DNA of 64,000 nucleotides, from NCBI GenBank assembly GCA_963844855.1, contig CAWJQP010000045.1:124001-188000 (forward strand). Direction: 5' to 3'. Shown one piece after another: positions 17,716 through 26,528 of the stretch; within the stretch, counting starts at the first letter, position 1, and each line of letters starts with the position of its first letter. Below the pieces are notes generated by a model. The model was not told where the DNA came from. It did no database searches and saw nothing but the letters and a program-made list of their open reading frames with translations. Origin of the DNA: DASQDN01 sp963844855. GTDB lineage: Bacteria > Acidobacteriota > Terriglobia > Bryobacterales > Bryobacteraceae. Both the position numbers and the translations under genes were made by a program.

Positions 17716-18488
17716 TGTCACAGCATGCCGATATCCTCGATGAACACGAATCGCTACGAAATCCTTTGGTCGTATCGATCGCGCTGCATCTTGGCATCGC
17801 GGCGCTCGCTGTGATTTATGCGTCCGTTTCTCCGAAGATCGAGCGGTGGGGCGATCCGCAGTCACTCGGTGGCGGCGCTGTCGGGATCACGCCTGTTGAG
17901 CGAATTCCAGTCCAATCCCGCGAAGGCCGCATCAACCCGGTCGCCAACGATACCGAGTCACAAGTCCCGTCCGCGCCCGTGAAGCCTCAGCCAAAACCGG
18001 CAGCGAAGGAAGATCCGAAGGCGATTGCGCTTAAGAGCCGAAATTCTGCCAAGCCGGCGCCTAAGACTAGTCCTCAAAAGTACAGCGCCGTTCGCGATCC
18101 GAAACCGAATCAGGTCTATAGCAGTACCGGGCAGGCTGCGACGTCACCAATGTTCAGCCAGGCTCCCGGCGGTGGTGGAGTGGGCTCAGGAAGCACTAGT
18201 CCATTCGGCAACCGTTTCGGCTATTACGAACAACTGCTTCGCGACAAGGTTGCTCGCAACTGGCGGTCGCAGGATCTCGATTCCACCGTTCGCAACCCAG
18301 TGGTCGTAACCTTCGATATTCAACGCACCGGTAATGTTTCGAACGTTCGGGTTGCGCGGTCCAGCGGCAACTTCGCGATGGACCAATCCGCACAAAGGGC
18401 GATTTTGCTTTCCAATCCATTTCCGCCGCTCCCTGCGCAGTACGAGCGCGACTCGGCGACAATCGAGTTTTGGTTCCGGTTACAGTAA
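17715..18488 (+). CDS. tolA: TolA-like energy transducer with TonB C-terminal domain
   Basis: 257 residues. One N-terminal helix (PLVVSIALHLGIAALAVIYA, residues 17-36, with the SxxxH-type motif SIALH). Then a Pro/Lys-rich linker (VKPQPKPAAKEDPKAIALK), a Gly/Ser stretch, and a TonB/TolA C-terminal domain (LRDKVARNWRSQDLD to the end, with VVTFDIQRTGNVSNVRVARS). The domain matches the TonB_C family, but the neighbours tolR and tolB make TolA the likely role. It lacks the long Ala/Lys helical domain II of enterobacterial TolA. Start and stop overlap the neighbouring genes by one base each. Confidence 0.85.
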   Translation: MSQHADILDEHESLRNPLVVSIALHLGIAALAVIYASVSPKIERWGDPQSLGGGAVGITPVERIPVQSREGRINPVANDTESQVPSAPVKPQPKPAAKEDPKAIALKSRNSAKPAPKTSPQKYSAVRDPKPNQVYSSTGQAATSPMFSQAPGGGGVGSGSTSPFGNRFGYYEQLLRDKVARNWRSQDLDSTVRNPVVVTFDIQRTGNVSNVRVARSSGNFAMDQSAQRAILLSNPFPPLPAQYERDSATIEFWFRLQ

Positions 18489-19882
18489 TGACAAAGAAGA
18501 CAATTTTTGTTTCGGGCTTCGCGCTGGCTGCGCTGGTAGCGGTCGCACAGAATCGCATTCTCGTGGAACTCACAGGCCAGGGTGGTAAAGGCGTGATGGC
18601 CATTCCTGAGTTTCGCGGTTCCGGCGAGGCTGGTCGTTTGATGGGCACGTTTAACTCGACGCTGTGGTCGGAAGTCGAACAGTCGGGTTTGTTTCGCATG
18701 GCTCCACGCACTTCGTATCCTTTGCAGGCTCCTCAGCAACCGCAGGATATTCGGGGTGGGCAAGCGCCTCCACCACCGGCGCCGCCAAAGCGAGGCGCCC
18801 CTCCGCCGACACCGACGCCGACCGGAATGTACCTTTCGGATTGGGCAGGCCCACCGGTCAGCGCAAACTATCTTGCCTTTGGATACACGGCCGCTCAGGG
18901 CGGCCGTCTGGTGCTGATGGGTTGGTTCTACAACGTCAATCAGCCGGACGCAGCGAATGCTCAGGTGTTTGGCAAGATCTACAACTCCACGCTCGATGAC
19001 GCCGGGGCGAGACAAGTGGCTCGCGATTTCGCCGCCGACATTCTCAAACAGTTCGGAATGGCGAGTCTGGCCGGCTCGAAGATCGTTTTCGTATCCAACA
19101 GAACCGGTACGAAAGAGATCTGGGCGATGGATTATGACGGCGCGAATCAGCGGCAGATCACGAAGTATGGCTCGATTTCGACGACGCCCGCTGTTTCACC
19201 TGATGGATCAAAAGTCGCATTTACCACTTACGTGCGAACGCAGCCGGAGATCCTAATACACTCGCTCGAAACTTCACGCCGCCTTCCTTTTTTCAACCAA
19301 AATGCCTCAATGAACGCGACGCCATTTTTTACGCCCGACGGGAAACAGCTTGTGTTTTCATCGACTTTGGCGGGTGGCTACGCGCAGATTTACATCGCTG
19401 ATGTGAATGGCAGCGGGCTTAAACGTTTGACCCATTCCCGCTTCGTGGAGATGGAGCCTAAGGTAAATCCTAAGACTGGAAACGAGATTATTTTTGTTTC
19501 TGGTCGCTCCGGGCCACAACAGATATATAAAATGAATATTGAAGGCGCCGACATTGTACGGCTGACGACGGGGGAAGGGGAAGCATCAAACCCGGGGTGG
19601 CACCCTGACGGACAGCACATCGCGTTCTCGTGGACGCGCGGCTTTGAACCCGGAAACTTTAACGTTTTCGTGATGAATGTCGCAACACGCGAGTTCGTGC
19701 AGTTGACCCATGGAATGGGGCGTAACGAGAACCCTACCTGGGGGCCGGACGGGCGGCATATCGTATTTTCCTCGAAGCGTGGGGGGCGCACGAATATCTA
19801 CACCATGCTTGCGGATGGAACACAAGTGAAGCAGTTGACCACACAAGGCGATAACACTATGCCGGTGTGGAGCAACAAGTAA
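18488..19882 (+). CDS. tolB: TolB periplasmic beta-propeller protein
   Basis: 464 residues, starting at ATG 18488 inside the tolA stop (TAATG). Signal peptide TKKTIFVSGFALAALVAVAQ. N-terminal TolB domain about residues 20-190, then six propeller repeats such as IVFVSNRTGTKEIWAMDYDG, TPFFTPDGKQLVFSSTLAGG and PTWGPDGRHIVFSSKRGG. It binds Pal and links the inner-membrane Tol complex to the outer membrane. Odd: the N-terminal domain contains a proline-rich insert (APPPPAPPKRGAPPPTPTPT, near residues 95-115) not seen in E. coli TolB. Confidence 0.93.
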   Translation: MTKKTIFVSGFALAALVAVAQNRILVELTGQGGKGVMAIPEFRGSGEAGRLMGTFNSTLWSEVEQSGLFRMAPRTSYPLQAPQQPQDIRGGQAPPPPAPPKRGAPPPTPTPTGMYLSDWAGPPVSANYLAFGYTAAQGGRLVLMGWFYNVNQPDAANAQVFGKIYNSTLDDAGARQVARDFAADILKQFGMASLAGSKIVFVSNRTGTKEIWAMDYDGANQRQITKYGSISTTPAVSPDGSKVAFTTYVRTQPEILIHSLETSRRLPFFNQNASMNATPFFTPDGKQLVFSSTLAGGYAQIYIADVNGSGLKRLTHSRFVEMEPKVNPKTGNEIIFVSGRSGPQQIYKMNIEGADIVRLTTGEGEASNPGWHPDGQHIAFSWTRGFEPGNFNVFVMNVATREFVQLTHGMGRNENPTWGPDGRHIVFSSKRGGRTNIYTMLADGTQVKQLTTQGDNTMPVWSNK

Positions 19883-19915
19883 GCGTAGTTGAAATTTCAG
19901 GAGGCAAGTTCCCGG

Positions 19916-20719
19916 ATGGGAATTCACAATATCGTAAGTCGAAATAACTTAGGCACTGTACTCGTCGCGATGACGTTGAGCATGTTTGCCGTTGGCTGTA
20001 AGAAGAAAGTTCCGCCCCCGGCTCCGCCGCCGCCGCCGGCGCCCGTCGTTAAGCCGGCCCCGCCCAAACCGGATGCTCCGACCATTTCAAGTTTTGAAGT
20101 GGAACCGTCGACTGTTGAACGGGGCCAAGCCGGAACGCTGCGTTGGACCGTCGCGGGCGCCACCACGGACGTCCGGATCGAGCCGGGTATCGGAACGGTG
20201 AACGCTACTGGTAGCCGTCAGGTATTTCCTGGCAACACAACGACGTACACGCTCACCGCTACGGGACCAGGTGGTACAGCTAGCGCCACGGCCAGCGTTA
20301 ATGTGACGGCTCCTCCTCCGCCTCCCCCGCCCGCGCGCACCAAGGTACGGCGCAGCGTGTCGGAGTGGGTCGCCCAGGAAGTGCAGGACGCATTGTTCGA
20401 CTATGACAGCAGCACGATTCGGGAGGATGCCCGCGCAGTGCTATCGCGTAATGCGGAAGTCCTGAAGGCCATTTTTGCCGAGAATCCTGAAGCTTCGATC
20501 AGCGTGGAAGGGCATGCGGACGAGCGCGGTTCGGCCGAATACAACCTCGGACTGGCTGACCGCCGCGCTACGGCGGCCAAGGAGTTTCTGGTGCAACTCG
20601 GTGTGTCGGCGGATCGTCTAAGACCTGTAAGCTACGGCAATGAACGGCCGCAGTGTACGGAGTCGAATGAAGGATGCTGGCAGCGAAATCGTCGAGCTCA
20701 CTTCGCAGTCGGGCAGTAA
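19916..20719 (+). CDS. pal: Pal-like OmpA-domain lipoprotein with an extra Ig-like domain
   Basis: 267 residues. ATG 19916 has AGGAGG 12 bases upstream. Lipobox FAVGC gives lipidation at Cys28. A Pro-rich linker (PPPAPPPPPAPVVKPAPPKP) leads to an Ig-like domain (SFEVEPSTVERGQAGTLRW to ATASVNVTAP, residues about 57-133) and a second Pro-rich linker. The OmpA/Pal peptidoglycan-binding domain follows: ALFDYDSSTIREDARAVL, ISVEGHADERGSAEYNLGLA and RLRPVSYGNERPQC. Canonical Pal goes straight from lipid anchor to the OmpA domain, so the Ig-like insert is unusual. It connects the outer membrane to peptidoglycan and binds TolB. Confidence 0.9.
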   Translation: MGIHNIVSRNNLGTVLVAMTLSMFAVGCKKKVPPPAPPPPPAPVVKPAPPKPDAPTISSFEVEPSTVERGQAGTLRWTVAGATTDVRIEPGIGTVNATGSRQVFPGNTTTYTLTATGPGGTASATASVNVTAPPPPPPPARTKVRRSVSEWVAQEVQDALFDYDSSTIREDARAVLSRNAEVLKAIFAENPEASISVEGHADERGSAEYNLGLADRRATAAKEFLVQLGVSADRLRPVSYGNERPQCTESNEGCWQRNRRAHFAVGQ

Positions 20720-20736
20720 CTGCTCCAAGTAGGACC

Positions 20737-20776
20737 AGGGCCGGGGGCGCAGCGCCCTCCCGGCCCTTCGTTATTT
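20737..20776 (+). terminator. Probable intrinsic terminator after pal
   Basis: A strong GC-rich hairpin: AGGGCCGGGGGCGC (20737-20750) pairs with GCGCCCTCCCGGCCCT (20752-20767), followed by TCGTTATTT. The T run is broken, so it may end transcription only partly and let some reach cpoB. Confidence 0.6.
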
Positions 20777-20834
20777 GTCAGGAGCTGAGAAGCACGGCTG
20801 CGACAAACGCGAGACACTAGTAGAGGAGATCTGA

Positions 20835-21752
20835 ATGAAGCTGATCAGACCGATGACTTGGGTGCTGGCACTGGCTCCCATAGCCCTGCAAGGCGCGAAC
20901 AAGGAAACAATCCAACTGCAGCGTGACGTCGCGCTTCTGCAGGAGGACGTGCGGACATTACAGCGGTCGCTCAACGATAAGATGACGGAGTTGCGCATTC
21001 TGGTCGAGCAAACGCTTGCGGCGTCGCACAAGTCTGGTACTTCGGTCGCCGTCCTCGAAAGCGGAATCCGGGACCGAATGCTGGAGCAGCAGAAAACACT
21101 AGCCGGGCCCGTCGCGAACATGGGCGCTAAAATTGACCAGGTCGCCAACGATTTTCAAAACTTACGCGAATCGATCGCCGATTTGAGCGAGCGCATGAAC
21201 AAGATGCAAACGCAAATCGTCGACCTCAACAACACAGTAAAGATCATGAGCGCGCCACCAGCTCCGCCGCCCACAACGGGTTTGGAAGGAGGGGCGCCAA
21301 CAGCGTTGGCTCCATCAAGCGCGCCCCCGGCGGGGATGTCTGCCAAGTCGATCTACGAAAGCGCATTACGCGATCGCAGCGGCGGCAATCTCGACCTGGC
21401 GTCCCAAGGATTTCAGGAGTATCTGCGTTATTACGGTAATACGGAACTGGCTCCCAACGCCCAGTTCTATATCGGTCAGATTCATTACGACAAGAATGAG
21501 TTCGGGGCTGCCTTGAAGGCATTTGATGCCGTTCTCGAGAAGTATCCCGATAACAACAAGACCGCCGATGCTACTTACATGAAGGGTATGGCGTTACTCA
21601 AGTCAGGCCAACGAAATGAGGCGGCGAAAGAGTTTTTGAACGTCATCACGAACTATCCGAACTCTGAAGTCTCGTTGAAAGCTAAGACCCAACGTCGAGC
21701 GCTCGGATTGAGCGTGCCGACAGCGGCAACAGCGGCGGGAAAGCGAAAATAG
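20835..21752 (+). CDS. cpoB: Tol-Pal accessory protein CpoB/YbgF
   Basis: 305 residues. Signal peptide (MKLIRPMTWVLALAPIALQG), then a long coiled coil at residues about 25-135 (IQLQRDVALLQEDVRTLQRS, then LRESIADLSERMNKMQTQIV). A Pro/Ala linker and three TPR-like repeats follow (YESALRDRSGGNLDLASQGF, AQFYIGQIHYDKNEFGAALK, YMKGMALLKSGQRNEAAKEF). This is the YbgF/CpoB layout; the family couples Tol function with peptidoglycan synthesis. AGAGGAGATCTG gives a good ribosome-binding site. Confidence 0.9.
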   Translation: MKLIRPMTWVLALAPIALQGANKETIQLQRDVALLQEDVRTLQRSLNDKMTELRILVEQTLAASHKSGTSVAVLESGIRDRMLEQQKTLAGPVANMGAKIDQVANDFQNLRESIADLSERMNKMQTQIVDLNNTVKIMSAPPAPPPTTGLEGGAPTALAPSSAPPAGMSAKSIYESALRDRSGGNLDLASQGFQEYLRYYGNTELAPNAQFYIGQIHYDKNEFGAALKAFDAVLEKYPDNNKTADATYMKGMALLKSGQRNEAAKEFLNVITNYPNSEVSLKAKTQRRALGLSVPTAATAAGKRK

Positions 21753-21755
21753 CTG

Positions 21756-22601
21756 ATGCGGCTGGCTTTCTTGTTAGCCGCGTCTTCGTTGCTTGCAGGT
21801 GATTTTTCGCGATCCCTTGACGCGTATAGAGGCAAGACCCCAAAACTTGATGGGATGATTTCTCCCGGGGAATATGCGGACGCCACTCGTTTCAGTGGAG
21901 TTTCCGGCTGGATCGCGCAGTTCACACCCACCACAGATCCCAAAGATCTTTCTCTTACCGGCTACGTCAAGCATGACGGTAAGCATCTCTACTTTGCGTT
22001 TGACGTCACTGACGACATTCTCTACGGCATCGATACCGATCGATGGCTGCCGGAGAACAATCCGCGGGCGCATGAAATCTCTCCGGTCGGCTTCCCCTGG
22101 TTCGGAGATGAGATGGAGGTTCTGATCAATGCAAGCAACCGGTGGCAAGGCGAGGAGAATGCGGTCGGAAATGGTTCTTCGTGGCAGATGGTTTGCAATC
22201 TGACCAAGTCCCAGCTTCACGGGACGAAGGTTGGCGGCATTATCGCAGGTGAGCCCAGGCGAAGCGCAGACGCCTGGAGCACATACGTAAGCTGGATCGA
22301 GCGCGGCGATCAACAATGTGTCGTCAAGGCGCGCAAACGAGGCTACGTGCTCGAATGGCGTATCGCCTTCGATCCCTGTCTGGAAGTACAGCCCGGGGTT
22401 TTTTACTCAGCCGCGATTGGGGACAAACCGATGGGCTTGAATATTGCGCTTGGCGATCTTGATGAAAAAGAAAAGGGCGCAGGAAACTTCGGCAACTTCC
22501 ATCATGAGGACTGGTGGGCCGGAGTGAAGGACAAACGGACGCAACTGCGACACTGGGGAACATTATGGATGAGATCCGGCAGCCGGCCGTCGAACCAATA
22601 G
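21756..22601 (+). CDS. Secreted protein with CBM9-like carbohydrate-binding domain
   Basis: 281 residues, starting three bases after cpoB. Signal peptide MRLAFLLAASSLLAG, then one CBM9/DOMON-like beta-sandwich: PKLDGMISPGEYADATRFSG, LTGYVKHDGKHLYFAFDVTD and FGDEMEVLINASNRW. The C-terminal part has EWRIAFDPCLEVQPGVFYSA and HHEDWWAGVKDKRTQLRHWG. Family members bind sugars or act as stand-alone domains of unknown role. No catalytic site is visible. Its last 37 bases overlap the next gene. Confidence 0.75.
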   Translation: MRLAFLLAASSLLAGDFSRSLDAYRGKTPKLDGMISPGEYADATRFSGVSGWIAQFTPTTDPKDLSLTGYVKHDGKHLYFAFDVTDDILYGIDTDRWLPENNPRAHEISPVGFPWFGDEMEVLINASNRWQGEENAVGNGSSWQMVCNLTKSQLHGTKVGGIIAGEPRRSADAWSTYVSWIERGDQQCVVKARKRGYVLEWRIAFDPCLEVQPGVFYSAAIGDKPMGLNIALGDLDEKEKGAGNFGNFHHEDWWAGVKDKRTQLRHWGTLWMRSGSRPSNQ

Positions 22602-23281
22602 AGACCTACGAATCCTTAGCAGGTTTACTCGAGCTAACGCTGCTTGGTCCAACTTTGTCTGCGGACGACGTGGACGAAGGCTGTCGCGTGGCGCGGGAGT
22701 ATGGCGTGGCGGCTGTCGTTGTCCGCCCATGCGATGTAGAACTGGTCAAGCGCTGGATGGGCGGTTCCGGCGTAAAGGTCGCCAGTGTGGCGGGCTATCC
22801 GTATGGTGTTTCGACTACGGGCGCAAAACTGTATGAAGGCCGCGACCTGCTTCGTATTGGCGTCGAGGAACTGGACTTCGTTCTGAATCCGGCGTCGATG
22901 ATTTCCCGCCAGTTTCAACATGTCGAAACCGAGTTGATGCAGATCGTGCGATCAGCGCATGACGGCGACGCGACTTTGACAGTGGTCTGCAACAACCGGA
23001 CCATGGCTGACGATCTGAAGATCATCGCCACGCGCATTTCGAAACGTGTAGAAGCGGATGCTATCGCAGTGCAGCACTCGGACTCCGATCTCGGGATTAT
23101 CAAGCCGCTGTTGAAAGATCTGCTGCGTCTGAAACGATCCGATGCGGTCATGACGTTGGAAGAAGCGCTGGCCTCGCGCGAGGCGGGCTATTCACGAATG
23201 ACCACGCCGAACGCGGCTCCGATCCTCGATGCCTGGAAGCTGCGGCTGGCCGAGCAGGCGAAGGCTCAGGAAGTAAGTTGA
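22565..23281 (+). CDS. DeoC/aldolase-fold protein lacking the Schiff-base lysine
   Basis: 238 residues from ATG 22565, inside the end of the previous gene. It aligns by eye to deoxyribose-phosphate aldolase along its length: VASVAGYPYGVSTTGAKLYE (the VIGFPLG-TT-K region), EELDFVLNPASMIS (Asp104 of the EIDMVIN motif) and MTLEEALASREAGYSRM (the T-x-EDAL-x-x-EAGATRIG region). But the DERA motif FVKTSTGF is replaced by IAVQHSDSD around residues 167-175, so the Schiff-base Lys is gone. Lys190 may match the second active-site Lys. It is either a different lyase or a non-catalytic relative. Ordinary deoC function should not be assumed. Confidence 0.7.
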   Translation: MDEIRQPAVEPIETYESLAGLLELTLLGPTLSADDVDEGCRVAREYGVAAVVVRPCDVELVKRWMGGSGVKVASVAGYPYGVSTTGAKLYEGRDLLRIGVEELDFVLNPASMISRQFQHVETELMQIVRSAHDGDATLTVVCNNRTMADDLKIIATRISKRVEADAIAVQHSDSDLGIIKPLLKDLLRLKRSDAVMTLEEALASREAGYSRMTTPNAAPILDAWKLRLAEQAKAQEVS

Positions 23282-23315
23282 CACATTTCCTGCCGGAACG
23301 GCCATCTAATCGATT

Positions 23316-24446
23316 GTGCCGCGCGCCAAAGTTGTAGCGTTCCCCACCAAAGATCCAGTACTGTCTGCCGATGAGGCGGGACTCGAATACATCTCAGACA
23401 GCACCCCCGGCATCCGGAGAATCAAGCGTGGCGATTCGTTTCGCTATGTTGGGCCCGATGGCAAGGTTGTAAAGGAGCCGGCAACTCTGAAACGAATTCG
23501 AGCGCTGGTGATTCCACCAGCCTGGACTGATGTGTGGATCTGCGGGAGTCCGTATGGCCATCTCCAGGCAGTCGGCCGGGATATTAAAGGAAGAAAGCAA
23601 TACCGTTATCATTCGGCATATCGCAGTCAAAGGGATCACGCCAAGTATGGGCGGATGCTCGCGTTTGGCGCCGCCTTGCCGGGGATTCGCAAGCGAATCG
23701 ATGAGGACCTCAGCCTACCCGGTCTGCCTAAGAACAAAGTCCTCTCTGCTGTTCTTCATCTTCTCGAGAGCACTTGCATGCGGATCGGAAACGACGAATA
23801 CGTTAAACAGAACGAGTCTTATGGCTTGACGACGCTGCAGGACGGGCACGTGAAAATCAGCGGCGGTACGATGCGCTTCAAGTTCCGGGGCAAGAGTGGT
23901 CAACAGCAGGATATCGAACTCGATCATCCTCGTCTGGCGAAGATCGTGAAGAAATGTCGTGACATTCCTGGCTGGGAACTCTTCCAGTATTTCGACGAAG
24001 CGGGCGAATCGTGCCGGGTCACCTCAACTGATGTCAATAACTACATTCGTGAGATTAGCGGCGAAGATTTCACTGCTAAGGATTTTCGGACCTGGGGCGG
24101 CACCGGCTGGGCGGCCTTGATCCTGGAAGAGCTTGGTCCCGCGGATGACGATGCCGAGGCAAAGAAGCGCATTGTTGAGGCGATCAAATCCGTATCAGCA
24201 AAGCTCGGAAACCGACCGGCCACTTGTAGAAAGTACTACGTTCATCCTGCAGTTGTTGAAGCCTACACCGATAAATCACTTTTCGATGTTTTAAAGACCT
24301 GCCGGGGCTCGCGCCGCCAGGAAGCTTGCGTCATCCAAGTGGTTACCGATTACGTGAAGAAGATCAAGGATCAACAGGATCTAACCGGCACGCTTCGCAA
24401 ATCGTTACGCCGCAACGCGAGGCAACCTCTTCGCCGCGGCGCGTAA
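23316..24446 (+). CDS. DNA topoisomerase IB (poxvirus type)
   Basis: 376 residues from a GTG start. Relaxes DNA supercoils through a 3'-phosphotyrosyl intermediate. N-terminal domain: GIRRIKRGDSFRYVGPDGKV and LVIPPAWTDVWICGSPYGHL. Catalytic domain: GRDIKGRKQYRYHSAYRSQRD, LHLLESTCMRIGNDEYVKQN (first catalytic Arg in the MRIGNDEY box), KDFRTWGGTGWAALIL (Lys/Arg) and SVSAKLGNRPATCRKYYVHP with the nucleophilic Tyr in KYYVHPAV. Its last 42 bases overlap, tail to tail, the LigD polymerase gene. Confidence 0.93.
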   Translation: MPRAKVVAFPTKDPVLSADEAGLEYISDSTPGIRRIKRGDSFRYVGPDGKVVKEPATLKRIRALVIPPAWTDVWICGSPYGHLQAVGRDIKGRKQYRYHSAYRSQRDHAKYGRMLAFGAALPGIRKRIDEDLSLPGLPKNKVLSAVLHLLESTCMRIGNDEYVKQNESYGLTTLQDGHVKISGGTMRFKFRGKSGQQQDIELDHPRLAKIVKKCRDIPGWELFQYFDEAGESCRVTSTDVNNYIREISGEDFTAKDFRTWGGTGWAALILEELGPADDDAEAKKRIVEAIKSVSAKLGNRPATCRKYYVHPAVVEAYTDKSLFDVLKTCRGSRRQEACVIQVVTDYVKKIKDQQDLTGTLRKSLRRNARQPLRRGA

Positions 24447-25310
24447 GGACCGAACCGATTTCGCAAAACCCTTCCAAGGATCCTCGATACTTTCCATCCG
24501 CTGGACGGCGTTCTTGATGTGAAACGAGCGCGCATTGAGCTTCGGATCTTCCAGTTCCTCCCAGGTGATCGGCATTGCTACAGGAGCGCCGTCAATGGCG
24601 CGCAGCGCGAATGCTGGTACCGCGGTCTGTGCTGTCCCGTTCCGATTTACATCAAGAAACAATCTTGACCCTCGATTCTTTTTCAGCATCTCCGTAGTGA
24701 CGAGTTCGGGATAGCGGCGAACCATTTCCTGCGCTATCGCGTAGGCGATGGAGCGGACTTCCTCGAATTCGAGTTTGCGATCCAGCGCCAAGACGAGATG
24801 CAGCCCTCGTGATCCGGTGGTCTTCAAGAATGGACTGAGCGCAAGTTCGTTAAAGAGGTCGCGCGCTTTGAAGGCGACGTCGCGCACGATATTGAAATCG
24901 TCTGACGGTGGATCAAGATCGAAAACCATTTGATCGGGATATTCGTTCTTATCTACTCTTTGTGATCCGACGTGTGGAGTAAGACATCCTTGGTTGGCCA
25001 GATATACCAGCGTCTCCGCGTTATCGCAAACAACGTGTGTGACGGTTCCTCCGTGTTTGGGAACCTCGATGCGCGGAATCCAGTCAGGGAAGTGCCCAGG
25101 CATATCCTTCTGGAAGACTGGCGTTGCGTCGATGTTCGGCTGAAAGCGCTGCATCGTCAGCCGGCGCTTACGGACGTGCGGAATCATGTGGGGCGCGACT
25201 TGACGGTAGTAATCAATCACCTCGCCTTTCACAATTCCATCGCGCGGGTAGACAACCCGATCCTCATTTGAAGTCTTGATTACACGTTTGCCGACAGCAA
25301 TTTCTCCCAT
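24405..25310 (-). CDS. Stand-alone LigD-type DNA polymerase/primase domain (NHEJ)
   Basis: 301 residues. Archaeo-eukaryotic-primase fold polymerase of the LigD PolDom family, used in bacterial end joining. Seen: EDRVVYPRDGIVKGEVIDYY, RKRRLTMQRFQPNID, CLTPHVGSQRVDKNEYPDQM, then MVFDLDPPSDDF with the metal-binding D-x-D, LKTTGSRGLHLVLALDRK with the catalytic His, and SRLFLDVNRNGTAQTAVPA. It has neither the phosphoesterase nor the ligase domain of full LigD. No Ku gene is in the window. It converges with topoisomerase IB, overlapping by 42 bases. Confidence 0.92.
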   Translation of the reverse strand: MGEIAVGKRVIKTSNEDRVVYPRDGIVKGEVIDYYRQVAPHMIPHVRKRRLTMQRFQPNIDATPVFQKDMPGHFPDWIPRIEVPKHGGTVTHVVCDNAETLVYLANQGCLTPHVGSQRVDKNEYPDQMVFDLDPPSDDFNIVRDVAFKARDLFNELALSPFLKTTGSRGLHLVLALDRKLEFEEVRSIAYAIAQEMVRRYPELVTTEMLKKNRGSRLFLDVNRNGTAQTAVPAFALRAIDGAPVAMPITWEELEDPKLNARSFHIKNAVQRMESIEDPWKGFAKSVRSLRAAAKRLPRVAA

Positions 25311-25485
25311 TTTCTGCGACCTAGATTTGTGTATTTACGCCAACAGGTGAGACGCTGCGACCCACTAGAAACCTTTCAAATTTGGCAGAGTCTTTCATGT
25401 CAGGCGTAACCAGATAAGAGTTGCGCTGACGAGCAGTATCGCACTTCAAATGCCAGTCATGGCCATGAAGGGAGAGAAGGAGAAC

Positions 25486-26346
25486 ATGCGACTACTAAAG
25501 GCAAAAAAGCCAGATACAAATGTTGGTGAGGCCGAGCGTTGGGTTTCTTTGATTGGAGGCAGTTCTCTAGTTGCGTATGGCCTGGCGCGACGAAATTCGT
25601 CCGGATTCGGTCTGGCTGCGCTGGGCGGAAGTTTACTGTGGCGGGGCGCGACGGGTCACTGCCCAATGTACGAGACGCTGGGCGTAAGTACGTCAGCGCG
25701 AGGTTACGGGAAAGGCACCGGCTCCCGTGCAGGTGTGCCGTACGAACTGGGAATCCGAGTGGATGAGGAAGTGCAAATCAATAAACCTGCCTCGGAAGTT
25801 TATGCGTTTTGGCGTGATCTCAGCAACCTCCCAAAGTTTATGGATCACCTCGAGTGTGTGAAAGTCATTAACGATCGCTTGTCCCATTGGGAGGCCAAAG
25901 GTCCGGCAGGTATTACAGTCGATTGGGACGCGGAAATCGTGAACGACATAGCGGATAAAGTGATCGGCTGGCGGTCGCTTGAAGGTTCGGATGTCGACAA
26001 TGGTGGTTCCGTGCGCTTTGAATCGAATGAAAACGGCGCCGGTACGATTGTGAGGGTTTCGCTGCAGTACAATCCACCGGCGGGACAGCTCGGCGAATGG
26101 GTCGCGAGAATGTTCGGCGAGAATCCTAAGAAGACGATCGCTGAGGATCTACAACGTTTTAAAGAGCTTTTGGAAACGGGTAACGTAACGTGCAAAACCT
26201 CCAGGCGAGGTCGTAGCGCATTGTCGCCGAATGCACGCTTCCGAGAGTCGTCGGGTAAGCTTTGGGAACGAGACACCGTAACGAACGCTTCGGAAGAGTC
26301 TTTCCCAGCAAGTGATCCACCCTCCTGGACGCCCGAAACCCTCTAA
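25486..26346 (+). CDS. SRPBCC-domain protein with N-terminal membrane segment
   Basis: 286 residues. I prefer ATG 25486 (AGAAGGAGAAC just upstream) over ATG 25450. Residues about 15-60 are a DUF2892/YgaP-like membrane pair (RWVSLIGGSSLVAYGLARRN, GFGLAALGGSLLWRGATGHC). Residues about 95-235 are an SRPBCC (polyketide cyclase/START-like) ligand-binding domain: VQINKPASEVYAFWRDLSNL, PKFMDHLECVKV and VSLQYNPPAGQLGEWVARMF. The tail ends SFPASDPPSWTP, a short motif that recurs at the ends of many bacterial stress-related proteins. Ligand unknown. Confidence 0.8.
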   Translation: MRLLKAKKPDTNVGEAERWVSLIGGSSLVAYGLARRNSSGFGLAALGGSLLWRGATGHCPMYETLGVSTSARGYGKGTGSRAGVPYELGIRVDEEVQINKPASEVYAFWRDLSNLPKFMDHLECVKVINDRLSHWEAKGPAGITVDWDAEIVNDIADKVIGWRSLEGSDVDNGGSVRFESNENGAGTIVRVSLQYNPPAGQLGEWVARMFGENPKKTIAEDLQRFKELLETGNVTCKTSRRGRSALSPNARFRESSGKLWERDTVTNASEESFPASDPPSWTPETL

Positions 26347-26528
26347 CCTGTTGAGGGGACGGTCGATGATCGTCCCCTCCTCATTCCCCTCATTGTTTCG
26401 GTAAGTAGTTGATTTAATTGATAGACAATCGCGAGTGAATCTCGATTGTCAGCGACGGGAGCCAACGATTCCGCCTCCTCCCTTGCTCTTATCCTACAAA
26501 ACCCGCTAACTTAGTTGTTTCCACCCAA

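Noticed and set aside
22565..23281. Ordinary deoxyribose-phosphate aldolase (deoC)
   Set aside because: Fold matches, but the Schiff-base lysine motif is missing, so the enzyme name was not used.
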